In this document: positions 16,761 through 25,155 of the stretch, piece by piece | How the letters are laid out: each line of letters opens with the position of its first letter | How positions within the stretch are numbered: the stretch's first letter is position 1 | Source of the DNA: Candidatus Heimdallarchaeum endolithica | GTDB lineage: Archaea > Asgardarchaeota > Heimdallarchaeia > Heimdallarchaeales > Heimdallarchaeaceae | Assembly: GCA_021513715.1 (NCBI GenBank) | Contig: CP084167.1 | Location: 1,876,571 to 1,940,570, forward strand | DNA: 64,000 bases | Direction of reading: 5' to 3' | Notes under the pieces: model-generated | Seen by the model: only the letters and a program-made list of their open reading frames with translations | What the model was told of the DNA's origin: nothing | Database searches by the model: none | Translations under genes and position numbers: made by a program

Positions 16761-19700
16761 TTAGCTAAAGAACGTATCCAAACTTTTTATTCCCTCAACT
16801 TCTTTCCATGAGATTCCAAGTGTATCCAATAGTTGTCCAAATGTTGATTGTACTAACTCTTTCATTTTTTTCACATCTACATCAGATTTAGTAGCAAGTT
16901 CTATAGGTTTGACAGAACACTCATCACTTAAACTAATCTTATCATTTAGTAGACCGGGAGGAACTTTTATCTTAAAGGGTTTTGTTTTAACGAATGTTAT
17001 AGTTGAGCCTACGGCTATATCACTATTAGGATTTTTAATTAATAACTGTATTGCTGCTTGTAATGGCTGTGTCCAACTCTCATAATCTTTTAATCTTTTG
17101 GAGAGAGTAACTGAAATAGCTAGATCTTCAAGCTTAAACGTTCTTTCGTCGAGCCTCCTCATTGTTCGTTGAACAATACTGATTATTTTCTCTTTTGCAG
17201 TCTCCAATTCTGCAGGAGATTTAACATCTGAAAGAATTTTCAAAACTCTATCAAAAGCACGTTTGATCAGATTAGGAGTATTCTTTTTCTTACCCATCAG
17301 ACCTTTTACAATTGGTGTCCCTTTTGTTGTTATCCCAAAGTAGTTTTTCTTTCTATCGGAAAGGCAACAATACCTAAAAACATAGTCAATTCCTAATTCA
17401 ATTTGAAAGTTTTCTAAGCTCCACTGTTTTAGTTCCTCAATATCACTTTGCTTTGGTTGATAAACAAATATACTATCTGTATCACCATACAACACAGGAA
17501 TACCTAAATCTTTTTCACAGTGTTCTTTTGTTTTTGAAATTGCTTCTCTAGCTAAAGCAGTAGTTGATTCAGCAACAGGAGGACAATATAAAGCAAAGTT
17601 ATCGGAACCTAAAACACCATATGAATTATGAACAACTATACCAGTGTCGCTCACAAACCAACCGTTTGACGTTTGAATGTCGTATACTGGTTCATTTGAA
17701 GAAGCACTTATATGCTTAATTTTAGTAGGAGTAGTCCCATTATAAGATAAGCCTTGCTTTTTGTTTTTGTATGGCTCACAAGGAAGTTCTACAATATGAT
17801 ATGTGGTCTCAATTATCTTATCATTTTCAATGCGTTCATCTCGATAAATATTTACATTTTTTCCAGTTGCATTTGCAATCATAACAAGATCAGTTGCAAA
17901 TTGTTTGTTTACAGTTGTACATCGAATTTTATTACTATCTATGCATCCTTCATCATTTCTGAAATATTCATCAATGAAAATCTTGGCTCTATGTTTATCT
18001 AACAACTGAAGTGGAATTCTCCTGATGTTTATGTAATTTCCACAAAGTTGCTCTAAAATCCTTGACCAAACTTTAGAGTTTATCACAAATCCTTTTTCAC
18101 TAACAGTATAATTCAGATTCAGACGAGATAAAATTTTATTAACCCTTTCCCAATTTTCAGAACTTTTTTCTTGTAATTGAGAAATGAATGTAAAACTTTT
18201 CTTAACACTACCTACTGCAATAACCCAAGCAATTAACCGAATAAAATCATCATCAATGGATATTTTAGCATTGTACCAGATATTCTCATCAACCCCGATT
18301 GTAACTTTTAGCTCTTCTGAAAGCTCTTTTCTTATGGTATCTCTCTCAGATTCTGTGAGTTCATTCCATTTTGCTTTATACATTTTTAATGTTTCATTGT
18401 AAGTAAAGCATTCATTATCAACATTTATACTAGCTTTTTTAACTACTTGATTGGATTGTTTAAAGTATTTTTCATAATTATCTCTTGAAAGTCCTATATA
18501 CAGTTCTTGATCCGAAACTAAATCTGGAATAAAGAGTGTTTTAGGAGGGTTTTCAGTTAATGGAATATTTTGAACAACAAAAACTTCATCATCAATTTTC
18601 AGTTCTCCTGCATACTTTTCACCTACTTGGAAATTTGAGAGTAATACAGGAATTTTATGGTTGGCTGTTAGTCTAATAGTTCTCCCATCTTCAAGCGTAA
18701 TTTTTATCAAATCAGAAGGTGGCTTTTCCCAGTAACCTTCTATATCCACGAATATAGGAGAACCAAATGTATCATCTTTTTCTCTAGAAATGGACAATAT
18801 TTGAAAATCTTGCCAACTATCTGCAAGTTTACCAATTGAAAGTTTAGTCACTAATTTTGTTTTTTTATTTCTCACAATAACTTCAGAATCATAGGGAAGG
18901 CAAGCATTTATAAGAACTTTCAGTGAAGATTGCATCACATTACTTAAAACACGTAATGCTTTATCGACAGTTTGATCCTTTGCTTTTTTCTTAAACCAGT
19001 AAACTCTAATATCTCGGATAAAGCCAATCAACATGGACATTATTCCAACTTTTTTTGTACATACCCAGTGATTTGTTTCCGGTATTTTGTTGTTTTCTTT
19101 ACATTCTTTATGGTTACATCTAATAGTTTCATAAGAAAGATTACGTGTCTTGATTATTGAAGGGTAAAGACTGGCATAATCCAGAACATAAACGTCCCAC
19201 CAGACTCCAGCTTTGGGTTGAATAACAATAGCTCCCTGGTATTTCTTTCCTTTTATAATCGCCTCAGTAGATACCTCTCCTTTTGCTCTTAGTATGTCTT
19301 CTGGCAAAGGAATGAGGTAGTTCCTTTTTCTGTGTTCATAATAAAACCAATTTTGTATCCAAATACTTACACTTGAACGGATAAAATCATCGATAGGCAT
19401 CTTTGTCATTCTTGAAAGCATAAAGATAAGTTCCATCACTTGATTTTGACTAAAAGTAGTAAGTTCAAGAGTTATTACTGCATCCTGAGCGTTATATTCT
19501 ATGAGTTCTTCTAAACTCAGATCCCAAATATCTTTTTCATGTTCGACCTTATGTTTACCCAGGAGAGTTGAACCTAACTCATCTAAAGTTACTCGGTCAT
19601 ATTTCGCTCCAAAAGCATAAATTCTCATTGATGCTTGTCTGAAAAAACGATAAAGATCAAGATGCAATCCATATTCAAGATAAGTATCATTTTGAGTTGA

Positions 19701-20771
19701 AGTTGTAGTTATAATCGGATTTTTGATGTTATTTATGCCCAAGTTTTTTGCACGTTTGTTTAAGTAAGGTAAGTCAAAATTATCTCCATTAAAAGTTATA
19801 ATTATAGGATATTTATTTATTTTCTTAAAAACAGCTTCAATCAATTCTTTTTCATTTTCAAATTCAATAACTTTTATTTTCTCATCTTTTTTCTGAATAG
19901 GCGTTTTTTCTTCATTTAATATAAATATTGACACATCACTACTTGTGTCTGCAAAGCCCACGGAGATAATTTTATCATTAGCTACCTTGGGATCAGGAAT
20001 ACGCCCTTTATCACTTTGTACTTCAATATCAAGAGAACAACGGGGAATATCAGGAATTGGTGAAAAAAAAGTGGGAAAATAAGATAAAACTAATTCATGT
20101 ATTTCACTAGGTTGACTAGAGAAAATTTTTGTTATTTCATCCTTAATGGAAGGATCGATTTCTGGTTCTACTTGAATTATTTTTCCGTCCTTAATTTCAT
20201 ATAGCAATCCCGGAACAAGTAAATTATCGTAGATATAATTAAGGTGGTAACGGATATTAGCTTCATAGGAGGGGCTGATAAATTCTCTGAAACTATTTGA
20301 TTTTCCACCTATGGCTAGAGGATTAGTTCCATAAACTTTTGTAAGAGAAATAGAACTATCAGTTAACAAATTGTACTTTTCTATAGTTTCACAGCCAACG
20401 AATTCCTTATTACCTTGTAGGATACTTTCTACTTCACTAATTGTTTTTGTAGTCAACAAATAGGGTTTATGCCCTGATTTGTCGTAAAAACGGTAAACTT
20501 TTCCATCTTCAGGATTATAAAATTTCATGTAGGCTTGCTCCTTTTCACCATCATAATTTACCGAAATAAGATAAGATGCAGGAAGATCAGAATGGACAAC
20601 CAAAATATTAGAATTATCATCAAGAAAAGTGATATTACTATCTGAATCGCTGGAAGACGATTCTTTAACCTTAACCTCTTTGATTTCTGAAGCCTTTGTA
20701 AGAGAAGAGAATACCTTATTTTTCTCTATATTGGGGCGAGACAAAAATTTCTCTAAATTCATTTGACCCAT
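16761..20771 (-). CDS. polB: Family B DNA polymerase with an intein
   Basis: Replicative-type archaeal polymerase. Exonuclease motifs: SLDIEV (Exo I), FNGDNFDLPYL (Exo II), YNAQDAVITLEL (Exo III), all with acidic residues. Polymerase motifs: DYASLYPSI (A), KVLINA-SYG (B, split by the intein), YGDTDSIF (C). 1336 codons less a 426-residue intein leaves 910 residues, normal size. The N-terminal 60 residues hold a Ser/Asp-rich stretch and, near the start, LEKFLSRPN, which may be a PCNA-binding-like region (inference). Met1 or Met4 start. Confidence 0.95.
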   Translation of the reverse strand: MGQMNLEKFLSRPNIEKNKVFSSLTKASEIKEVKVKESSSSDSDSNITFLDDNSNILVVHSDLPASYLISVNYDGEKEQAYMKFYNPEDGKVYRFYDKSGHKPYLLTTKTISEVESILQGNKEFVGCETIEKYNLLTDSSISLTKVYGTNPLAIGGKSNSFREFISPSYEANIRYHLNYIYDNLLVPGLLYEIKDGKIIQVEPEIDPSIKDEITKIFSSQPSEIHELVLSYFPTFFSPIPDIPRCSLDIEVQSDKGRIPDPKVANDKIISVGFADTSSDVSIFILNEEKTPIQKKDEKIKVIEFENEKELIEAVFKKINKYPIIITFNGDNFDLPYLNKRAKNLGINNIKNPIITTTSTQNDTYLEYGLHLDLYRFFRQASMRIYAFGAKYDRVTLDELGSTLLGKHKVEHEKDIWDLSLEELIEYNAQDAVITLELTTFSQNQVMELIFMLSRMTKMPIDDFIRSSVSIWIQNWFYYEHRKRNYLIPLPEDILRAKGEVSTEAIIKGKKYQGAIVIQPKAGVWWDVYVLDYASLYPSIIKTRNLSYETIRCNHKECKENNKIPETNHWVCTKKVGIMSMLIGFIRDIRVYWFKKKAKDQTVDKALRVLSNVMQSSLKVLINACLPYDSEVIVRNKKTKLVTKLSIGKLADSWQDFQILSISREKDDTFGSPIFVDIEGYWEKPPSDLIKITLEDGRTIRLTANHKIPVLLSNFQVGEKYAGELKIDDEVFVVQNIPLTENPPKTLFIPDLVSDQELYIGLSRDNYEKYFKQSNQVVKKASINVDNECFTYNETLKMYKAKWNELTESERDTIRKELSEELKVTIGVDENIWYNAKISIDDDFIRLIAWVIAVGSVKKSFTFISQLQEKSSENWERVNKILSRLNLNYTVSEKGFVINSKVWSRILEQLCGNYINIRRIPLQLLDKHRAKIFIDEYFRNDEGCIDSNKIRCTTVNKQFATDLVMIANATGKNVNIYRDERIENDKIIETTYHIVELPCEPYKNKKQGLSYNGTTPTKIKHISASSNEPVYDIQTSNGWFVSDTGIVVHNSYGVLGSDNFALYCPPVAESTTALAREAISKTKEHCEKDLGIPVLYGDTDSIFVYQPKQSDIEELKQWSLENFQIELGIDYVFRYCCLSDRKKNYFGITTKGTPIVKGLMGKKKNTPNLIKRAFDRVLKILSDVKSPAELETAKEKIISIVQRTMRRLDERTFKLEDLAISVTLSKRLKDYESWTQPLQAAIQLLIKNPNSDIAVGSTITFVKTKPFKIKVPPGLLNDKISLSDECSVKPIELATKSDVDVKKMKELVQSTFGQLLDTLGISWKEVEGIKSLDTFFS
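17625..18902 (-). other. Intein in PolB motif B, endonuclease decayed
   Basis: Precursor residues 624-1049. Starts with Cys (CLPYDSEVIV), block B GRTIRLTANHKI, block F VYDIQTSNGWFV, ends GIVVHN before Ser1050. All splicing residues are present. The endonuclease motifs are weak: RLIAWVIAVG has Val where the acidic residue should be, and FIDEYFRNDEG is the second. Splicing likely works; homing likely does not. Confidence 0.9.
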
Positions 20772-20893
20772 AGTATCAAAACTAAATTCAATTTACAATA
20801 TATTAAAGTTAGTGTGTTTAAGAGGAATCTAATTAAGAAAAAAAATAGATTTTAAACAAATAAAAGCAAATTAAAAATAAAAAAGGGGAAAGG

Positions 20894-22336
20894 TTATTTC
20901 TTGATACCCAAGAAACCAGCTAATGCAGGAACTGTTTCTGCTACTTGCTCACTGGCAAAAATCTCATAATATTGCTTCAAGATACCGACAGTAAGCAAGA
21001 TACCCGTACCCGTCCCTAATGCGCCTAGAAAGTCAGCAAAGGCTGCTAATACACCTATAAAGAATCCGCCTAACCAAGCTGCAGTAGGAATATAGCGATC
21101 CAAGTATTTTTCGACAATACGAGGGTTACGACGAAAACCAGGGATTTGCATATCAGCATCAAGTAATTGCTTGGCAACATTACGAGAACTCATACCTGCA
21201 GTATCAATCCAAATCCTAGAAAAGATACCACAGAGGATAACCATCAAAATAAAGTACGTAACAGCTTGCCAAGGTTGTTCAACTATTTGCTCCGGACCAT
21301 ATGGGGCAGTAGTAAAGGAAGCTAAACCATTGATTGGCCGGCTTTGCTGTGTATCACCTATAGTATCCCATTCACCAAAAAAGGTGACCAAGAATCCACG
21401 AATGCCAGGATCGTTGGAATCCCATTTATTATCAAGAAGGTTACTGATAAAGTAAATATTGGCAAATAGGGCACTAACTAAAATAACTGGAATGTTAGAG
21501 GTATAGAGAAATTTAATAGGATAACGAGCAGGCATCTTATATTGACTGTGTTGAACAGGAATCTCGATGCGAATACCATCAACATACATAACCATAGCAA
21601 AAACAACAATGGTAGCTACCAATCCAATAATGTCAGGAGTACGACCAGTACGAGTGATAGATTGCATAACAGTATTTTCATCACGAATAATGCTCTGGAA
21701 AAAGGCGATAACAGCGCCACGAGCTAAACCATACTGATCAGGGGTGAGATTGAACATACCATCAACAATGTTAAAACTAACACTAGTGGCAATAAAGAGA
21801 GAAATACCACTACCTAAACCATAACCCTTCTGGATGACTTCATCCATCATCATGATAACAAAACCAGCAGCAACAAGCTGAACTAAAAAAAGAGTCTTTT
21901 GAGCGAAAACTAAATCCTCACCATAAGCACCACCAAGAATATAAGCAAGAGCCTCAAAAAGAAGCATAAGAATAGACATAATCTTTTGAGCACCAGTGTA
22001 CAAAGCACGCTCTTCAGGGTTACTAAAATCAACCTTGATAATTTGGGAACCAACGAGGAGTTGAAAAATTAAGCCAGCAGTAACGATAGGTCCAATACCT
22101 AGTTCTGCTAATGTTCCTCTTTGCGATGCTAATATCGCTCTCATTGCATAGAATGGGTCTGTTCCTTGTGTTTCTTTAAATCCCACTAGTGGTATGTTTA
22201 GCATTGCCAGATATAGTATCAATATTCCGAATGTCCAAAATAATTTTGCTTTAAACGACAGTTTTTTATCTGGTCTTTTTATCTCGAATGTAAAACGTTG
22301 AAATGGTTTGAACATAGTTAGGAATTTACTTGCCAC
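20894..22336 (-). CDS. secY: Preprotein translocase subunit SecY
   Basis: 480 residues, core channel of the archaeal Sec translocon, about 10 membrane spans. The plug/TM1 region is seen in FGILILYLAMLNIPLVGF; conserved segments GTGTGILLTVGI and VEKYLDRYIPTAAWLGG are present. Start is GTG at 22336 after GAGGAG. Odd: codons 1-79 prefer A-ending codons (AGA, ATA, CCA, GGA), then from codon 80 (GGT ATT GGA CCT) T-ending codons dominate. That break is the end of homology with the orphan secY piece at 24806-25042. It is not next to rpl15, unlike in most archaea. Confidence 0.95.
   Translation of the reverse strand: MASKFLTMFKPFQRFTFEIKRPDKKLSFKAKLFWTFGILILYLAMLNIPLVGFKETQGTDPFYAMRAILASQRGTLAELGIGPIVTAGLIFQLLVGSQIIKVDFSNPEERALYTGAQKIMSILMLLFEALAYILGGAYGEDLVFAQKTLFLVQLVAAGFVIMMMDEVIQKGYGLGSGISLFIATSVSFNIVDGMFNLTPDQYGLARGAVIAFFQSIIRDENTVMQSITRTGRTPDIIGLVATIVVFAMVMYVDGIRIEIPVQHSQYKMPARYPIKFLYTSNIPVILVSALFANIYFISNLLDNKWDSNDPGIRGFLVTFFGEWDTIGDTQQSRPINGLASFTTAPYGPEQIVEQPWQAVTYFILMVILCGIFSRIWIDTAGMSSRNVAKQLLDADMQIPGFRRNPRIVEKYLDRYIPTAAWLGGFFIGVLAAFADFLGALGTGTGILLTVGILKQYYEIFASEQVAETVPALAGFLGIKK
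22100..22336 (-). repeat. secY codons 1-79, copy joined to functional secY
   Basis: Direct repeat of 24806-25042: I count 16 differences in 237 bases. The match stops sharply at 22100. The leader upstream (to about 22420) is also similar between the copies. Confidence 0.9.
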
Positions 22337-22433
22337 TTTTTACTCCTCTTTTTTTCTATTTCTTTCTCTGTCTTTTCTGAATTCTCGTACCTTTAAAAGC
22401 CTTTTCTCTTTGTTCTTATTTTTTACTTTTTTT

Positions 22434-23172
22434 TTATTTTTTCTTCATTTCTATTTTTATCGTCTCCCATATTCTCATGTACATTTTGATTGTTAGATTT
22501 ATTATTTTTTCATTTTTCTTCATTTTCATGTCTTGTATGATACTTATTTTTTTAGATTTTATAGCTCCTGGGTTGTTTACATAGTCACTTGCATCAAGGT
22601 AATCATCTTTCATTCCAAAGATGTTATCCAGAACAATATAGTAATTTTTTACAAATTCTAGTGCTTTTTCATATCCCATTAGGCTGTATTGGTTCATCGG
22701 GTATATTACTTTTTCTTCTTCTGTAAACGCCTTTTTCCATTCTCTGACATTTTTCCTTGCATTATCTTGAGGTAATCGATAGAATCTTGCTGCTGGTTTT
22801 TCTTCTATTGCTTGTGCTGTACATTGTATTTTGAACACAATTATATTTTCTGTTCCTAAATCGTTTATAGTTAGTTTTAATTTTTCATTTTCAGTTTCTG
22901 CTGCTTTTACGTATGCTAGATTTATTATTGCATTCAACATTTCTATTGTTATTCCTTTTTCTTCGTTTGTCTTTCCGAATATACTATCTGGTGAGAACGA
23001 ATATCTTTTAAGGTTATATAATTTTGAAAAATCTACTTTTATCAATCCTTTTTCTTCTATTATTTCTTTTTCCATTTTTTTTATTATATTCAGTATATTT
23101 TTTTCTATTTCTTCGTATTCGAAGTTAAATCCTGGTATATCTTTTATTTTATTTTTCAGATCTTTAGTTGTT
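22434..23172 (-). pseudogene. C-terminal remnant of a giant unknown protein
   Basis: The frame is open from 23210 to 22434; an ATG at 23075 would give 213 residues. It matches the C-terminal 240 or so residues of the 25156-28939 gene, e.g. NLAYVKAAE, VIEEKPAAR-like AIEEKPAARFYRL, MNQYSLMGY, YLDAS. The similarity begins upstream of the ATG, at TTKDLK (near 23172), and stops there, so this is a truncated gene, not a small complete one. It ends 97 bases before secY, the same arrangement as the full-length relative has to the orphan secY piece. Confidence 0.8.
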
Positions 23173-23291
23173 GAAATATTAAAAAAATTAAAAGAAATTG
23201 AATAACTTTCTCAAAGTTGATTTATAATCACAATATATGACTTTTAAAAAAAGAATATAAAAAAATCCAATAATAACAGGGGCTCCAAACA

Positions 23292-23399
23292 GTGAAAAAA
23301 AAGTGTAGAATATGTAAATACTTAGATGAAATCTATAACAAAAATAAAAATATTTCAAAAAAGGTAGAAGTTAGTTGGAAAACACTATTTAAGCGATAA
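23292..23399 (+). CDS. Possible 35-residue CxxC mini-protein
   Basis: GTG at 23292 opens a short frame: KKKCRICKYLDEIYN... ending WKTLFKR. Lys-rich with one CxxC. No ribosome-binding site stands out. It could be real or chance. Confidence 0.25.
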   Translation: MKKKCRICKYLDEIYNKNKNISKKVEVSWKTLFKR

Positions 23400-23463
23400 T
23401 GCTAACACCCTATTTCTTTAATCAAAAATTATTTAAAAAAAAGCAGTGATAATATAATTGATA

Positions 23464-24711
23464 ATGACAATACAGATAATTGGAAAAACAAAATACGGTA
23501 CAACAGTTATTAAGAAAATAGATACAGAAACAAAGGAAGTCTCTTTGAAAGATGAGGGGTTGCAATATATCGATTTAACACCATTAGAAAAATGTACTAA
23601 TCTAACTACATTGTCTTTAAATGCCAATCCGTTACGTGAGGTTGATTTACCGTCATTAGAGAAATGTACAAGTCTAACCACATTGAATTTGAATGCAAAT
23701 TTGTTACAAGAGATAAATTTAACACCATTAGAAAAATGTACTAATCTAACCAAAGTGTATTTGGGGGATAATCTGTTACAAGAGGTTGATTTATCGCCCC
23801 TAGAAAAATGTGCAAAAATAGAATTTTTGGATTTGAGGGAGAATCAATTAAAAAAATTAGATTTAAGGTCATTAAAAAAATGTACTAATCTAACAAAAGT
23901 GGATTTGGCTATAAATCAGTTACAAGAGATATATTTACCGTTATTAGAAAAATGTACAAAACTAACTGAATTGGATTTAAGCAGCAATCAGTTAGAAAAT
24001 ATCGACTTAAGTCCATTAGAAAAATGTACAAAACTAACTGAATTGGATTTAAGCAGCAATCAGTTAGAAAATATCGACTTAAGTCCATTAGAAAAATGTA
24101 CAAAACTAACTGAATTATATTTAAGCAGCAATCAGTTAGAAAATATCGACTTAAGTCCATTAGAAAAATGTACAAAACTAACTAAATTATATTTAAGCAG
24201 CAATCAGTTAGAAAATATCGACTTAAGTCCATTAGAAAAATGTACAAAACTAACTGAATTATATTTAAGCAGCAATCAGTTAGAAAATATCGACTTAAGT
24301 CCATTAGAAAAATGTACAAAACTAACTAAATTGAATTTAAGCAACAATCAGTTAGAAAATATCGACTTAAGTCCATTAGAAAAATGTACAAAACTAACTA
24401 AATTATATTTAAGCAACAATCAGTTAGAAAATATCGACTTATGTCCATTAGAAAAATGTACAAAACTAACTGAATTGGATTTAAGCAACAATCAGTTACT
24501 ATGTTTTATCGATTTAACACCATTAGAAAAATGTACAAAACTAACTAAATTGGATTTAAGCAGCAATATTTTAGAAGATATCGATTTAACACCATTAGAA
24601 AAATGTACAAAACTAACAAGATTGTATTTAGATGGAAATCAGTTACATGAATTGGATTTAACACCATTAAAAGACCTTATTGAAAAAGATTTATTGTTCA
24701 TTTATCGATAA
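23464..24711 (+). CDS. Leucine-rich-repeat protein
   Basis: About 415 residues, made almost only of some 16 repeats of 23 residues, consensus LxLSSNQLENIDLSPLEKCTKLT. A short N-terminal cap (MTIQIIGKTKYGTTVIKK) precedes them. No signal peptide or membrane segment, so it is likely cytosolic and binds protein partners. The frame begins at TTG 23458; ATG 23464 is more likely. The central repeats are nearly identical in DNA too. It is the only plus-strand gene between rpl15 and secY and lies inside the second inserted unit. Confidence 0.85.
   Translation: MTIQIIGKTKYGTTVIKKIDTETKEVSLKDEGLQYIDLTPLEKCTNLTTLSLNANPLREVDLPSLEKCTSLTTLNLNANLLQEINLTPLEKCTNLTKVYLGDNLLQEVDLSPLEKCAKIEFLDLRENQLKKLDLRSLKKCTNLTKVDLAINQLQEIYLPLLEKCTKLTELDLSSNQLENIDLSPLEKCTKLTELDLSSNQLENIDLSPLEKCTKLTELYLSSNQLENIDLSPLEKCTKLTKLYLSSNQLENIDLSPLEKCTKLTELYLSSNQLENIDLSPLEKCTKLTKLNLSNNQLENIDLSPLEKCTKLTKLYLSNNQLENIDLCPLEKCTKLTELDLSNNQLLCFIDLTPLEKCTKLTKLDLSSNILEDIDLTPLEKCTKLTRLYLDGNQLHELDLTPLKDLIEKDLLFIYR
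23950..24490 (+). repeat. Near-identical 69-base tandem repeats in the LRR gene
   Basis: About 7-8 copies of a 69-base unit, one leucine-rich repeat each, e.g. CAGTTAGAAAATATCGACTT returning every 69 bases. They differ by few bases, while repeats nearer the ends are more diverged. Recent copy-number expansion. Confidence 0.9.
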
Positions 24712-24787
24712 TGAAGGTACGAGATTCAGAGAGGAAAAAGAAACAGTGTGGAAACGATAACAAGAGAGGATATAAACACTTAAACAA

Positions 24788-25042
24788 TTAATGATTAGTA
24801 AAAAATAGTTCTGCTAATGTTCCTCTTTGCGATGCTAGTATCGCTCTCATTGCATAGAATGGGTCTGTTCCTTGTGTTTCTTTAAATCCCACTAGGGGTA
24901 TGTTTAGCATTGCTAGATATAGTATCAGTATTCCGAATGTCCAAAATAATTTTGCTTTAAACGACAGTTTACGTTCGGGTTTTTTTACCTCGAATGTAAA
25001 TCGTTGAAATGGTTTGAAAATAGCTAAGAATTTACTTGCCAC
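24788..25042 (-). pseudogene. Orphan secY 5' fragment (codons 1-79)
   Basis: 84-codon frame: 79 codons match SecY residues 1-79 (93% at DNA level), then five unrelated codons, FFTNH, and stop. GTG start and GAGGAG site are kept. It lacks all but the first membrane span. The match ends at 24806, exactly the codon 79/80 junction where the functional secY changes codon style. It keeps a secY-like position just downstream of the giant gene. Confidence 0.9.
24806..25042 (-). repeat. secY codons 1-79, orphan copy
   Basis: Direct repeat partner of 22100-22336. Everything between the two junctions, 22100-24805 (2706 bases), can be taken as one inserted unit. Confidence 0.85.
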
Positions 25043-25155
25043 TTTTTACTCCTCTTTTTTTCTTTTTCTTTTCTCTGTTTTTTTCAGAAAAATCGTACAT
25101 TTAAAAGGCTTTTCTCTTTGTTCTTATTTCTCTTTTTCCTTATCATGTTTCATTC

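Noticed and set aside
23909..24175. Minus-strand open frame within the LRR gene
   Set aside because: Antisense shadow of the repeats; repeats its own short motif without start-site signals.
23950..24490. Regularly spaced repeats that could look like a CRISPR array
   Set aside because: The 69-base units are contiguous and in frame, coding one leucine-rich repeat each; there are no variable spacers.
24714..24745. Inverted look-alike of the secY leader (GGTACGAGA then TTCAG) after the LRR gene
   Set aside because: Only about 14 bases match well in a purine-rich context; too weak to call an element end.
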